64,000 bases of DNA, taken from positions 6,086-70,085 of the forward strand of contig JBMNOA010000003.1 of the NCBI GenBank assembly GCA_050942825.1, in the 5' to 3' direction. The notes beneath the pieces are model-generated. The model saw only the letters and a list, made by a program, of their open reading frames with translations. It had not been told where the DNA came from and did not search any database. Shown one piece after another: positions 16,806 to 25,519 of the stretch. The DNA is from CAYRML01 sp050942825 (lineage in GTDB: Bacteria > Bacillota > Dehalobacteriia > UBA4068). The number at the start of each line of letters is the position of its first letter. Position 1 is the stretch's first letter. A program made the position numbers and the translations under genes.

Positions 16806-17272
16806 TACAAAACCCCCTTTTTCTCGGTTGTCTCTGTCCTAGAGGGTTGGGATTTTTTATAGGTCAAAGAGGATTTTTTTAGCCCAGATATAATCATTAT
16901 TTGATTCAGCAGCGAAAGCTGTGAATTTAAAATACCCATGTTGAGCTGGTTGGTTTTTTTTAAGCGTTGTAAAACCTTAGAGAGTGTTTGGAAATGCCCC
17001 TTGAATCCATATATGTTTTCCGGGTCATAATTTTCGGTGATTTCTCTAAGGGTTACACCCTCTAGTCCCATTTCTTTTTGTAATGCTTCCCGGCGTTGCT
17101 CCATCCTAGCGGTATTCATGATCAAAGGTTGCTCCAGAATGAGGATTTCGTCCAGTTCTTGGGCAGATCCGCGAATCAAAATATCCGTTTTGCGGATTTC
17201 CAGCTCCAGTAACTTTTGCTGGGATTCTAATGTTTTATCAAGCAGAAGAGATAAATGCTCATAGTTGTTCAT
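16805..17272 (-). CDS. flgN: FlgN-type chaperone for hook-associated proteins
   Basis: A 155-residue helical protein with a long N-terminal coiled-coil (LLLDKTLESQQKLLELEIRK) and a conserved second helix around ILEQPLIMNTARMEQRREAL, matching FlgN/YvyG. It would keep FlgK and FlgL unfolded before export. It lies between flgM and flgK as in B. subtilis. The ATG at 17272 has GGGAGG upstream. Confidence 0.85.
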   Translation of the reverse strand: MNNYEHLSLLLDKTLESQQKLLELEIRKTDILIRGSAQELDEILILEQPLIMNTARMEQRREALQKEMGLEGVTLREITENYDPENIYGFKGHFQTLSKVLQRLKKTNQLNMGILNSQLSLLNQIMIISGLKKSSLTYKKSQPSRTETTEKKGVL

Positions 17273-17289
17273 TAATTAACCTCCCTGCA

Positions 17290-17607
17290 TTAATCATGCT
17301 TTTTGGCAATATTTATCATAGCGCTGGCAATATCCTGGCTAGAAACATGGTAAGCACCATTTTCAATGTCAGCCTTAAGTTGACGCAGAAAATCCGCACG
17401 GCTGCCTTTTTCCACTTCCGTGACAACCTTTTCTTTGGCTGCCCGAACCGGATCATAATCAGACGCTTTTTGGGAGATTTCCACTCTGTCCATAGCAGTT
17501 TCCTTATGCGTCTGTGAGGATGCTGTTTCTGCTTCGGAAGTCGTGGCTTTGCTGCGTACGGTGGATTGCAAGATCGGGTCAATATTATTTTTGGTATCTA
17601 TTAGCAT
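17290..17607 (-). CDS. flgM: Anti-sigma factor FlgM
   Basis: A 105-residue protein with a disordered N-terminal half and the C-terminal sigma-binding part ADFLRQLKADIENGAYHV then SSQDIASAMINIAKK. FlgM holds sigma-D inactive until it is secreted through the completed hook. The ATG at 17607 has AGGGGTG upstream; the 19 earlier open codons look untranslated. A possible sigma-D promoter overlaps the gap to flgG. Confidence 0.9.
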   Translation of the reverse strand: MLIDTKNNIDPILQSTVRSKATTSEAETASSQTHKETAMDRVEISQKASDYDPVRAAKEKVVTEVEKGSRADFLRQLKADIENGAYHVSSQDIASAMINIAKKHD

Positions 17608-17625
17608 ATTTTTCACCCCTAATTT

Positions 17626-17651
17626 ATGTCGGCAGAAAATGTAAATAATTA
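17626..17651 (-). promoter_or_regulatory. Possible sigma-D promoter for flgM
   Basis: TAAT (17651-17648), 14 bases, then GCCGACAT (17633-17626), seven of eight matches to the sigma-D -10. It would give a leader of only about 18 bases that still holds the ribosome site. In B. subtilis flgM also has a sigma-D promoter. Confidence 0.4.
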
Positions 17652-17670
17652 ATGCCCGAAACAAAATTAT

Positions 17671-18426
17671 TTAACTTCTTAGGGTATTGGCCATAGCTTC
17701 AATTTCATCGGCAGTTTGAATAATGCGGGCACTGAATTGAAAGCCTCTCTGTGCCTGAAGGATTTTAGTAATTTCAGTGGCTAAATCTACATTGGAGCAT
17801 TCCAAGGCTCCTTGGCGGAGGCGTGCCTCGGAAACTAGTGTACCCTCACCTGATTGGTCGGTGGCCGCCAACAGCCCGCTACCGACCTCACGCAGGGCAT
17901 AGGGATTATCAAAATTTACTACGGCTAGTCTGATAGTATTTTCAGCGCTTTCACCCTCAGCAGGCCCGTATAATATAACTTGGTTACCCGGCTCTTTGAT
18001 GGTGATAGGCTGGAATTTGTCATCTAAAACTCGCTCTCCATTGCAGGTGATAAGATATTTTTCTTCTCCAGAATTTACCATCCGAAAATTGCCGGCTCGA
18101 GTGTAATATCTTTGGCCCGTTTCTCTCTCGACGCAGAAATAACCCGCGCCTAAAATAGCCACGTCCAGATTATGGCCTGTTTCCTGCACAGCTCCCTGTT
18201 CCAAGTTGGCTGAAATTGAATTGACCTTTGCTCCGTGACCCACTTGCAAAGGGAGGTTTTGACTGTATTTTTGTGCGGGCATATTGGTATAAACCAAATC
18301 ACTATAGGCAATTCTCTGGGATTTAAACCCTGTAGTAGAGGCATTGGCCAAATTATTGGCGCTGACATCAAGTAGGCTTTGATAATTTGTGGCTCCGATT
18401 TTTGCCGTATAAAAACTATTGATCAT
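17671..18426 (-). CDS. flgG: Flagellar distal rod protein, FlgG/FlhP type
   Basis: A 251-residue rod/hook family protein. It has the N-terminal rod motif SANNLANASTTGFKS, the internal GAGYFCVERETGQRYYTRAGNF segment and a C-terminal helix ending LQAQRGFQFSARIIQTADEI. Together with the preceding gene it forms the distal rod pair known as FlhO-FlhP in Bacillus. The ATG at 18426 follows GGAGG. The N-terminus (MINSFYTAKIGATNYQSL) is divergent from usual FlgG, so FlgF versus FlgG naming is uncertain. Confidence 0.8.
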   Translation of the reverse strand: MINSFYTAKIGATNYQSLLDVSANNLANASTTGFKSQRIAYSDLVYTNMPAQKYSQNLPLQVGHGAKVNSISANLEQGAVQETGHNLDVAILGAGYFCVERETGQRYYTRAGNFRMVNSGEEKYLITCNGERVLDDKFQPITIKEPGNQVILYGPAEGESAENTIRLAVVNFDNPYALREVGSGLLAATDQSGEGTLVSEARLRQGALECSNVDLATEITKILQAQRGFQFSARIIQTADEIEAMANTLRS

Positions 18427-18438
18427 TTTCTTGCCTCC

Positions 18439-19182
18439 TTATATTTTGCAAAGCTCATTGATAGTCTTATTCATAACAGAATCCATCATTTTCACTATTT
18501 GAGTACAGGATTGAAAGGCGCGTGAGCTTTCGATGAGACCTGTCATTTCTCCAATCAAATCTAGACTGGCACTTTCCAAATATCCTTGCCGCACCTGACC
18601 TGTAAAAGGCAGCTGATTCTGCTCATTAAAGCCTATCAGCAAACCACCTTGCCGCTTTTGTAAGGATTGAGGATCAGTAGGATTGCTGATGCGCAAAGTA
18701 TCGAAATATTCTCCATCTATATATATATTACCTTTAGCATCTACCATGAAATTAGCGTTATCGACTTGGATAGAACCTGATTTGCCTAATACATGGTTAC
18801 CGTCAAAATCTGACAGACAACCATTGCCATCTATGGTAAATTGACCATTGCGGGTCAGCGCCAAAGTACCGTCATTTAGCCGAAGAGTGAAGAATCCTTC
18901 CCCCTCTAAAGCCAGATCCAGATCATTATTAGTTTGCTCACACGGACTTTGTTTATAGTCGGTAAATATCTCTTGGACAACTACTCCATTGGTGGTTTGC
19001 CCCAAAGATGCAGTGCCATAATTGCTCACTCTGTAGGTGAGAGCATCTCCGAAGCTGCTAAAAACAACACTATCTTTTTTAAATCCGGTTGTATTGGAAT
19101 TTGCTACATTATTACCGATAATATCAATAGCTCTGCTATTACACATCATTCCTGAAGCAGCCGTATATATTCCTTTTATCAT
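18439..19182 (-). CDS. flgF: Flagellar rod protein, FlgF/FlhO type
   Basis: A 247-residue rod family protein starting MIKGIYTAASGMMCNSRAID, with GNNVANSNTTGFKK, LEGEGFFTLRLNDGTLALTR and a C-terminal GLIESSRAFQSCTQIVKMMD helix. It lies 14 bases after the fliA stop and 12 bases before its paralogue. In Bacillus the equivalent pair follows mbl; here it has joined the main flagellar block while mbl is 40 kb away. Confidence 0.8.
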   Translation of the reverse strand: MIKGIYTAASGMMCNSRAIDIIGNNVANSNTTGFKKDSVVFSSFGDALTYRVSNYGTASLGQTTNGVVVQEIFTDYKQSPCEQTNNDLDLALEGEGFFTLRLNDGTLALTRNGQFTIDGNGCLSDFDGNHVLGKSGSIQVDNANFMVDAKGNIYIDGEYFDTLRISNPTDPQSLQKRQGGLLIGFNEQNQLPFTGQVRQGYLESASLDLIGEMTGLIESSRAFQSCTQIVKMMDSVMNKTINELCKI

Positions 19183-19196
19183 GGTCTTGTCCTCCT

Positions 19197-19958
19197 TTAG
19201 TTTTTTAGGTAACCGGAAAGCATTTTTTCCATTTTGGTCAAGGCCTTTGCATGTAATTGGGAGACCCGAGATGCAGTAAGCCCTAGAATTACCGCGATCT
19301 CCTTAAATTTTAGTTCTTCATAATAATAAAGGGAAATTATCAGACGTTCCTTTTCATTAAGTTTGTCGATAGATTTGGCAATTATATCTCGTAATTCCTG
19401 ATTACTCAAGTGCTGCTCTGGTGTTTCGGAGGTAACCTGAGGCTCTTTAATAGAGGAGATGTTTTCCTGAATCAGTTTTTCATAAGACAAGAGAGCAAAG
19501 CGTTGGGATTGTGCCACTATATCATTATAATCGGCAAGAGAGATGCCCATATATTCGGCAACCTCGGCATCGGTAGGATCTTTATCCATCTTAGATTGTA
19601 AAAGCGTATAGGCATTATTGATATCTAAAGATTTTTTGCGGATATCCCTTGGGACCCAATCCTGCTTTCGCAGATAGTCTATAATGGAGCCCCGGACCCG
19701 GATGGAGGCAAAAGAGTCGAATTGCACGCTTTTCGTGAGATCAAATCTTTCTATGCATTCGATCAAGGCTATAACTCCCTGATTTACTATATCCTCCAGT
19801 TCTACCCGATTCTGATAAACAGCACTCATCCTTTTAATATTGATGGTAACAATATAAAGATATTCCATCAGAATTTGATTACGTAAAGTTTGGCTTTTGG
19901 TTTCCTGATACTTTTGCCAGGTTTTTAAGTCGACTTTATTTTCTGATAAGGCAGCCAA
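19197..19958 (-). CDS. fliA: Flagellar sigma factor (sigma-28/sigma-D)
   Basis: A 253-residue sigma factor with region 2 (VELEDIVNQGVIALIECIER, then FASIRVRGSIIDYLRKQDWVP), region 3 (AEVAEYMGISLADYN) and region 4 helix-turn-helix (FKEIAVILGLTASRVSQLHA). It directs flagellin, fliD and motility-stage promoters. The TTG at 19958 is six bases from GAGGTG; the ATG and GTG just before it overlap that site. It follows flhA with only about 57 bases between, which hold a bulged hairpin; flhF and flhG, normally here, are absent. Confidence 0.93.
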   Translation of the reverse strand: MAALSENKVDLKTWQKYQETKSQTLRNQILMEYLYIVTINIKRMSAVYQNRVELEDIVNQGVIALIECIERFDLTKSVQFDSFASIRVRGSIIDYLRKQDWVPRDIRKKSLDINNAYTLLQSKMDKDPTDAEVAEYMGISLADYNDIVAQSQRFALLSYEKLIQENISSIKEPQVTSETPEQHLSNQELRDIIAKSIDKLNEKERLIISLYYYEELKFKEIAVILGLTASRVSQLHAKALTKMEKMLSGYLKN

Positions 19959-20015
19959 AATCATCACCTCGATTAATCTCCGGCTAACCTCGCGGTTACC
20001 GGGGATTGGAACTTT

Positions 20016-22061
20016 TTAAGCCACAGTTGCGGCAATACTACCCACCGATACTACTTTAATATTTGGTTCTATTTCGTTGAAGGAAAGAACCACTGTCTCG
20101 GAGGAGAACTGTTCTATCAACTTGCGATAGTAAATTCTTACCACTGGAGAGGTTAGGATGATAGGAGTTTTTACCATCTCCGAGATTTTTGCTACTTCTT
20201 TCATATGTGAAGAAACGATTTTTTGCATGGTTTCTGGCTCCATGGCCACATAAGAGCCATGGTCGGTTTTCTTAACGCTATTTAAGATGATATTTTCCAG
20301 CTCCGTATTTACGGTTATAACCTTTAAAGAGCCTTCTTCTGTGTATTTGCTAGTTATAGTACGCTTGAGGGATTGACGTACATATTCAGTAAGAATATCC
20401 AGATCCTTGACTGTAGGGGCGAATTCTCCTACCGTTTCCAAAATAGTGGTCAGATCCTTTATGGGGATCTGCTCCATCAAGAGATTGCACAGTACTTTTT
20501 GTAAGCTGCTTACGCTGATGACGGAGGGAATGAAATCATCTACTAGTGACTTATCTATTTTTCGTATATTATCCAGTAATTTATTGACTTCATGCCGAGT
20601 CAACAGTTCATGAGCATAATTTTTAATAATTTCAGAAAGGTGGGTGATGATAACGGACAAGGGGTCAATTACCGTATAGCCGAAAATCTGTGCTTTTTCC
20701 CGATTTTCCTGATCGACCCAGAGTGCAGGCATACCAAAGGCTGGCTCTACCGTATCGATACCTTCGATTTCCTCATTGCCTTCGATTTGGCCTACCACTA
20801 AAAAATGATCAACCAAAACCTCTCCTTGGGCCACTTTTTCCCCTTTTATTTTGATGACATACTGATTTGGTTCCAGCCCAGCGTCATCTCGCAACCGCAC
20901 TGAAGGTATGACCATACCCATTTCGGAGGCAAATTGGCGGCGTAACATAACCACTCTGTCGATGAAGCTGCCGCCTTTGTTTTCGTCTACCAAAGGGATA
21001 AGGCTGTAGCCGAATTCCATTTCTATAGGTTCCACATTGAGTAGAGAATAAATATTATTGATGTCCCGGAAAAACTCTGTCTCGCTGGGGGGGAGATCCT
21101 CGGAGGAGATTTCTTTTGTTTGATTTTTTTTGTTGGAGAGTCTGCGTCCCATAAAGATCAGAAAAGCACCGATTAATAGTAGAAAAGGAACGGGCATACC
21201 AGGTATAACACACATGCCTAAAAGCACACCGCCTGTGATGGTGATAGCTATGGGATAGGCCAATAATTGGCGGGCAAGGTCAGTGCTTAAATTATTCTGG
21301 GAAGCTGCGCGAGTGACGATGATGCCGGTAGCAGTAGAAATCAGCAAAGCCGGTATCTGGGTGACCAGACCGTCACCCACGGTGGCGATAGTATAGATTG
21401 ATAAAACCTCGTCGAAGCTTCGTCCGTTTATAACTATACCAATTAGTGAGCCGCCGATGAGATTGATAAAGAGTATGATGATGGAGACAATTGCGTCGCC
21501 CTTGACAAATTTGGATGCGCCATCCATAGCACCGTAAAAATTGGCTTCCATCTGAATATTTTCCCTACGGCTTTTGGCCATTTGTTCATTGATAAGACCT
21601 GAGTTAAGATCTGCATCGATGGCCATCTGTTTTCCGGGCATGGCATCTAAGGTAAATCTAGCTGAAACCTCAGCCACCCTTTCCGAACCCTTGGTTATGA
21701 TAATAAATTGAACTATAACAATAATCAAAAATATGATAAATCCTACTATTGGGTCTCCACCGATCACGAATTCACCAAAAGTTTTAATCACATTGCCGGC
21801 ATATCCATCATTTCCTAAAATCAGACGAGTGGAGGAAACATTGAGGGCAATTCTAAAAAGTGTGGTAATAAGTAATAAAGATGGAAAGACGGAAAATTCC
21901 AAAGTCTCTTTAATAGACATAGCAAGCAGCAATATAGTGAGTGAAAGCACTATATTTAAAATGATTATTACATCCAGCAATAAGGGGTTTAAGGGTATGA
22001 TGATTAGCCCTATGATGCATAGTATGAAAATTAATATGGTATTATCTAATAACTTTCTCAT
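20016..22061 (-). CDS. flhA: Flagellar export apparatus protein FlhA
   Basis: A 681-residue protein with about eight N-terminal membrane segments (to about residue 310) and a large cytoplasmic domain. The FHIPEP-type loop region is represented by SARFTLDAMPGKQMAIDADL, with RRENIQMEANFYGAMDGASK after it. It forms the export gate ring that receives substrates and chaperones. The ATG overlaps the flhB stop by four bases. Length is normal for the family. Confidence 0.96.
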   Translation of the reverse strand: MRKLLDNTILIFILCIIGLIIIPLNPLLLDVIIILNIVLSLTILLLAMSIKETLEFSVFPSLLLITTLFRIALNVSSTRLILGNDGYAGNVIKTFGEFVIGGDPIVGFIIFLIIVIVQFIIITKGSERVAEVSARFTLDAMPGKQMAIDADLNSGLINEQMAKSRRENIQMEANFYGAMDGASKFVKGDAIVSIIILFINLIGGSLIGIVINGRSFDEVLSIYTIATVGDGLVTQIPALLISTATGIIVTRAASQNNLSTDLARQLLAYPIAITITGGVLLGMCVIPGMPVPFLLLIGAFLIFMGRRLSNKKNQTKEISSEDLPPSETEFFRDINNIYSLLNVEPIEMEFGYSLIPLVDENKGGSFIDRVVMLRRQFASEMGMVIPSVRLRDDAGLEPNQYVIKIKGEKVAQGEVLVDHFLVVGQIEGNEEIEGIDTVEPAFGMPALWVDQENREKAQIFGYTVIDPLSVIITHLSEIIKNYAHELLTRHEVNKLLDNIRKIDKSLVDDFIPSVISVSSLQKVLCNLLMEQIPIKDLTTILETVGEFAPTVKDLDILTEYVRQSLKRTITSKYTEEGSLKVITVNTELENIILNSVKKTDHGSYVAMEPETMQKIVSSHMKEVAKISEMVKTPIILTSPVVRIYYRKLIEQFSSETVVLSFNEIEPNIKVVSVGSIAATVA

Positions 22062-23122
22062 CTATGTATAGTCCTTTTTTTGAGTTTATAAACAAATGCC
22101 AGGACTTCGGCTACTGCCTGATAGTATTGGGGAGGTATTTCCTGTCCTATTTCTACTGCCGCATAAAGGCCTCGGGCCAAAGGGGGATTCTCCGTAATTG
22201 TGATATCGTGCTTTTTTGCTTCTTCGATAATTTTCAAGGCCAGATAATCTTGTCCCTTGGCCAGAACGACGGGAGACTTGTTCTTTTTTTCATCATATTT
22301 TATAGCTACGGCAAAGTGTGTCGGGTTGCAGATGATCACATCTGCTATACGAATGCCTTGCATCATGCGGCTCATGGCCATTTTACGTTGTTTTTCTTTG
22401 ATATAACCCCTAAATTGGGGGTCACCCTCAGTTTGCTTGAATTCATCTTTGACTTCCTGTCTGCTCATCATGATCTTGCGCTCATATTCCCACCATTGAT
22501 AAAGATAGTCTATTACGCCTAGGGCCAGCATAGCTATACCGACTTTTAAACCGATATTGATGGCAGTTTCCATGAGCCAAAACAAGGCCGGGGTAATCTC
22601 CAGATCGAAAAGCCGCAAAAAATATGGCAGATTTACTTTGATTTGGCTATATACTATATAACCCACAATGATGATTTTAAGTAATGATTTAAGCAATTCC
22701 ATTAAGGAACGCAGTGTGATAAGGTTTTTTAATCCTTTTATAGGATCAAGTTTAGTGAAATCTAGTTTAAGCCGCTTAAAAGAAACATTCATTTTGGTCT
22801 GGCCAAAATCAATGCCAATGCTGACAACTACTGCCACAATAAGTAAAGGTAGACTGAGGATCATAGTCTGCATGACAAAAGAATTAAGATAGATGTGTAT
22901 CGTACCATCCAATCTACTTACGCCAGCAAAGCCGCCTAAATAGTCGGTAAAAACTTTGTTTATATGAGAATAGAAAAATTCTTTCAAAAACATTAAGGTT
23001 CCAAATACCGCCAGCACTCCCAGGGCATTGGTGATATCCTTGCTCTTGAATATATTACCCTTCTGCCGCTCGTCTTTTCTTTTCTTGGGAGTGGCTTTTT
23101 CCGTTTTATTTCCCGCTGGAAT
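22058..23122 (-). CDS. flhB: Flagellar export switch protein FlhB, non-standard start
   Basis: The frame encodes about 354 residues, the normal FlhB length, beginning NKTEKATPKKRKDERQKGN, four membrane segments and the cytoplasmic autocleavage site NPTH (in ICNPTHFAVAIKY). FlhB switches export from hook to filament proteins. The first in-frame ATG/GTG/TTG (GTG at 23017) would delete the 35 conserved N-terminal residues. Upstream of them only ATT (23122) or ATA (23125) stand at 9 or 6 bases from AAGGAG before a TGA. A GTG at the same place opens another frame that would join after a one-base shift. Either a rare start codon or a frameshift is present. Confidence 0.9.
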   Translation of the reverse strand: MPAGNKTEKATPKKRKDERQKGNIFKSKDITNALGVLAVFGTLMFLKEFFYSHINKVFTDYLGGFAGVSRLDGTIHIYLNSFVMQTMILSLPLLIVAVVVSIGIDFGQTKMNVSFKRLKLDFTKLDPIKGLKNLITLRSLMELLKSLLKIIIVGYIVYSQIKVNLPYFLRLFDLEITPALFWLMETAINIGLKVGIAMLALGVIDYLYQWWEYERKIMMSRQEVKDEFKQTEGDPQFRGYIKEKQRKMAMSRMMQGIRIADVIICNPTHFAVAIKYDEKKNKSPVVLAKGQDYLALKIIEEAKKHDITITENPPLARGLYAAVEIGQEIPPQYYQAVAEVLAFVYKLKKRTIHR

Positions 23123-23145
23123 TATTACTCACTCCTTCATCAAGT

Positions 23146-23919
23146 TTAGCCAGACATCTGTTCTAAAACACCAATAATCTCTTTAAACATTTGATCCAGC
23201 ATAGAATCGAAAAAGCCGAAGACCCCCGGCAGAACGAAAACCAGTAAAATCAGTCCTACCAGCAACTTAAGCTGCAAACCGACCATAAAAACATTGATTT
23301 GAGGAACAGTGCGCATTAAGAGGCCCAAGCCCATTTCCGTAACTAATTCAATAGCGATAATCGGCAGTGCCAATTTTAAAGCTAAAGCAAGGATTTGGGA
23401 AAAAATCAAAGTCAGATATTGCCAAGCCTCAGGATTGAAAAATTCCGGGCCGAGCGGGAGTATATCAAAGGAATAAAAAATAATCTTTATCAAAGTAAGG
23501 TGGCCGTTTACAACAAAAAAAGAAATGATAAAAAAAAGATTGAAGATACTGCCGGTGATAGGCATAGATACATTGCTCTGGGGATCATATATTTTACCCA
23601 TACCTACCCCTAGCTGCAAATCTATAAATTCGCCTGCCATCAGCACCACGGATAAAAAAAGTTGCATGATAACTCCACAGCAAAAGCCGATAAATAGTTC
23701 TTTCAAGCAGGCTACGATAAACATTAGGTTACTGCTAAAGCTTAGCTGTGTAAGATCCAAAGAAGCGGTGAGAATAACCGCACAGAAAAAGGCCAGTCCA
23801 ATTTTAATATAGGGTGAAACGCTTCTGCGGGTAAGAAAAGGATTAAAAAGGATCATACCGGTCATCCGAGCAAAAATCATCAAAAAAATCATATATTGCT
23901 CAGAAATCATTTCCCACAT
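23146..23919 (-). CDS. fliR: Flagellar export apparatus protein FliR
   Basis: A 257-residue protein with about six membrane segments, starting MWEMISEQYMIFLMIFARM and containing the LQLGVGMGKIYDPQSNV loop typical of FliR. It is part of the FliPQR export gate. The ATG at 23919 has AAAGGA somewhat far upstream (about 11 bases). It lies between fliQ and flhB in the usual order. Confidence 0.94.
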   Translation of the reverse strand: MWEMISEQYMIFLMIFARMTGMILFNPFLTRRSVSPYIKIGLAFFCAVILTASLDLTQLSFSSNLMFIVACLKELFIGFCCGVIMQLFLSVVLMAGEFIDLQLGVGMGKIYDPQSNVSMPITGSIFNLFFIISFFVVNGHLTLIKIIFYSFDILPLGPEFFNPEAWQYLTLIFSQILALALKLALPIIAIELVTEMGLGLLMRTVPQINVFMVGLQLKLLVGLILLVFVLPGVFGFFDSMLDQMFKEIIGVLEQMSG

Positions 23920-23989
23920 AGAATGTTTTATCCTTTACAAATTAATTGACAGTGTGTTACTCATTTAAGGCGTTATTACCGAAATACTA

Positions 23990-24256
23990 TTAAAATAGTG
24001 AATTCATAAATACAAAAATATTTTGCGTAAAATTAAGCATTATATTAATGATCCATGATCCTAAAAAAAGGATTATCAGCCCGGTGGCAATGATTTTGGG
24101 CACAAAAACTATGCTTTGTTCATGGATTTGTGTGGCTGCCTGTAAGACCGAAACTATCAAGCCAATAACCAAACTGATGATGAGGAAGGGGGCAGATACC
24201 ATCAGCCCGGTTATAACCGCTTCTCTGGCTATGGTCAACAAATCTCCTTGGAGCAT
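23990..24256 (-). CDS. fliQ: Flagellar export apparatus protein FliQ
   Basis: An 88-residue protein with two membrane hairpin helices, containing the family segment LIVSVLQAATQIHEQSIVFV with the conserved TQI. It forms the export gate with FliP and FliR. The ATG at 24256 follows GGAGG. A 70-base gap separates it from fliR. Confidence 0.95.
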   Translation of the reverse strand: MLQGDLLTIAREAVITGLMVSAPFLIISLVIGLIVSVLQAATQIHEQSIVFVPKIIATGLIILFLGSWIINIMLNFTQNIFVFMNSLF

Positions 24257-24277
24257 AATATAGGCCTCCTTAATGTA

Positions 24278-25027
24278 TTAATTAAAGCTCATGATCAAAC
24301 TTTTTATTGTCAGTCCCCAACCGTCTACTAGCACAAATAACATAATTTTAAAAGGCAGGGAAATCATTACCGGGGGAACCATCATCATACCCATGGACAT
24401 CAGTACGCTGGCTACCACCATATCTATGACAATAAAGGGCAAGAAAATCATGAAACCAATGGTAAAGGCCCTCTTAAGCTCGCTGGTGATAAAAGCCGGA
24501 ATAATAACTCGCATTTTTATTTCATCAAGAGATTGTGGCTGCTCCTCATGAGAGAGATTGAGAAAAAGTTTTAGGTCATTGTTATTGGTTTGCTTCATCA
24601 TGAATTCGCGCAATGGCACGGTAGCTTTTTCGATAGCTTCTCTTTGATCTATTACTCCTTGAGTATATGGTATGTAGGCTTCTTTATTGATTTCTTCAAT
24701 TACTGGGGACATAATGAACAAACTAAGGAATAATGCCAAACCTATCAGAACCTGATTAGGAGGCGTTTGCTGCAGACCCAGGGCATTTCTGATAAAAGAT
24801 AAAACAATGATTATCCTGGTGAAGGACGTCATCATGATAAGGATAGAAGGAGCTAGCGCCAGTACGGTCACCATCATTAGCAGGCGGATGCTGTCGGAGC
24901 CGCCTTCCCCCCCACCGATATTAAGGGAAACTGAGGGAAAAATATCTCCGGAAGTGGCCCAAGCGCTAGAGGGTAAAAGTAATATTAAGGCAATTACTAA
25001 AATGAGGAATAATAATCCCCTTTTCAT
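24278..25027 (-). CDS. fliP: Flagellar export apparatus protein FliP
   Basis: A 249-residue protein with a cleavable signal-like N-terminus (1-26) and four membrane segments. The LQQTPPNQVLIGLALFLS and MMMVPPVMISLPFKIMLFVL segments are diagnostic. It forms the core of the export pore. The ATG overlaps the fliO stop by four bases. Confidence 0.96.
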   Translation of the reverse strand: MKRGLLFLILVIALILLLPSSAWATSGDIFPSVSLNIGGGEGGSDSIRLLMMVTVLALAPSILIMMTSFTRIIIVLSFIRNALGLQQTPPNQVLIGLALFLSLFIMSPVIEEINKEAYIPYTQGVIDQREAIEKATVPLREFMMKQTNNNDLKLFLNLSHEEQPQSLDEIKMRVIIPAFITSELKRAFTIGFMIFLPFIVIDMVVASVLMSMGMMMVPPVMISLPFKIMLFVLVDGWGLTIKSLIMSFN

Positions 25028-25491
25028 AGCTTGTTCCTATCGTGTTTATCATTTTTATCACGAAGGTATCCTTTTAAGAAACCCCCAAAAAAATTGCGCT
25101 TTTTAGCCAGATCTGTTTTATCTTGATGTAGACCCTTAAACAGTCCTCCAAGAGGAGGTTGTTTTTTTATCATATCCGCCAATATCTGAGAAAATTCCGC
25201 CTGATTTCTTTCTATTACAGGCAATTCTTTTACCTGATCATGCGCTAATACGCTGATAGTTTCCACTCCCTTGGCGCTGACCGCCAAAAAGTAGATCTTG
25301 TCCGACATTTCTACCAGCACGAGACTTTTATCTTGGCCCAGAGCTACTCTTTCCATGATCTTCATATATTTGCCGCTGCAAATGCGGCGGTATTTTTTCG
25401 AAAGCCATTTGGTACCCCAATAAGCCAGGAAAATTACTAATATTACGCCAAAAAAGGGCATTATTAAATTTGATAAAACGCTATCTGTCAT
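25024..25491 (-). CDS. fliO: Flagellar biosynthesis protein FliO
   Basis: A 155-residue protein with one N-terminal membrane helix (about 9-29) and a cytoplasmic part with IMERVALGQDKSLVLVEMSD, the conserved FliO/FliZ motif. It assists FliP assembly. It lies between fliY and fliP as usual. The C-terminal tail is highly basic. Confidence 0.88.
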   Translation of the reverse strand: MTDSVLSNLIMPFFGVILVIFLAYWGTKWLSKKYRRICSGKYMKIMERVALGQDKSLVLVEMSDKIYFLAVSAKGVETISVLAHDQVKELPVIERNQAEFSQILADMIKKQPPLGGLFKGLHQDKTDLAKKRNFFGGFLKGYLRDKNDKHDRNKL

Positions 25492-25519
25492 AAATGAAGC
25501 AACCTTCCTTTTGCCGGTG

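Noticed and set aside
19975..20010. Hairpin between flhA and fliA as a terminator
   Set aside because: The stem is bulged and has no U-run; it also would cut off sigma-D, flgM and flagellin genes.
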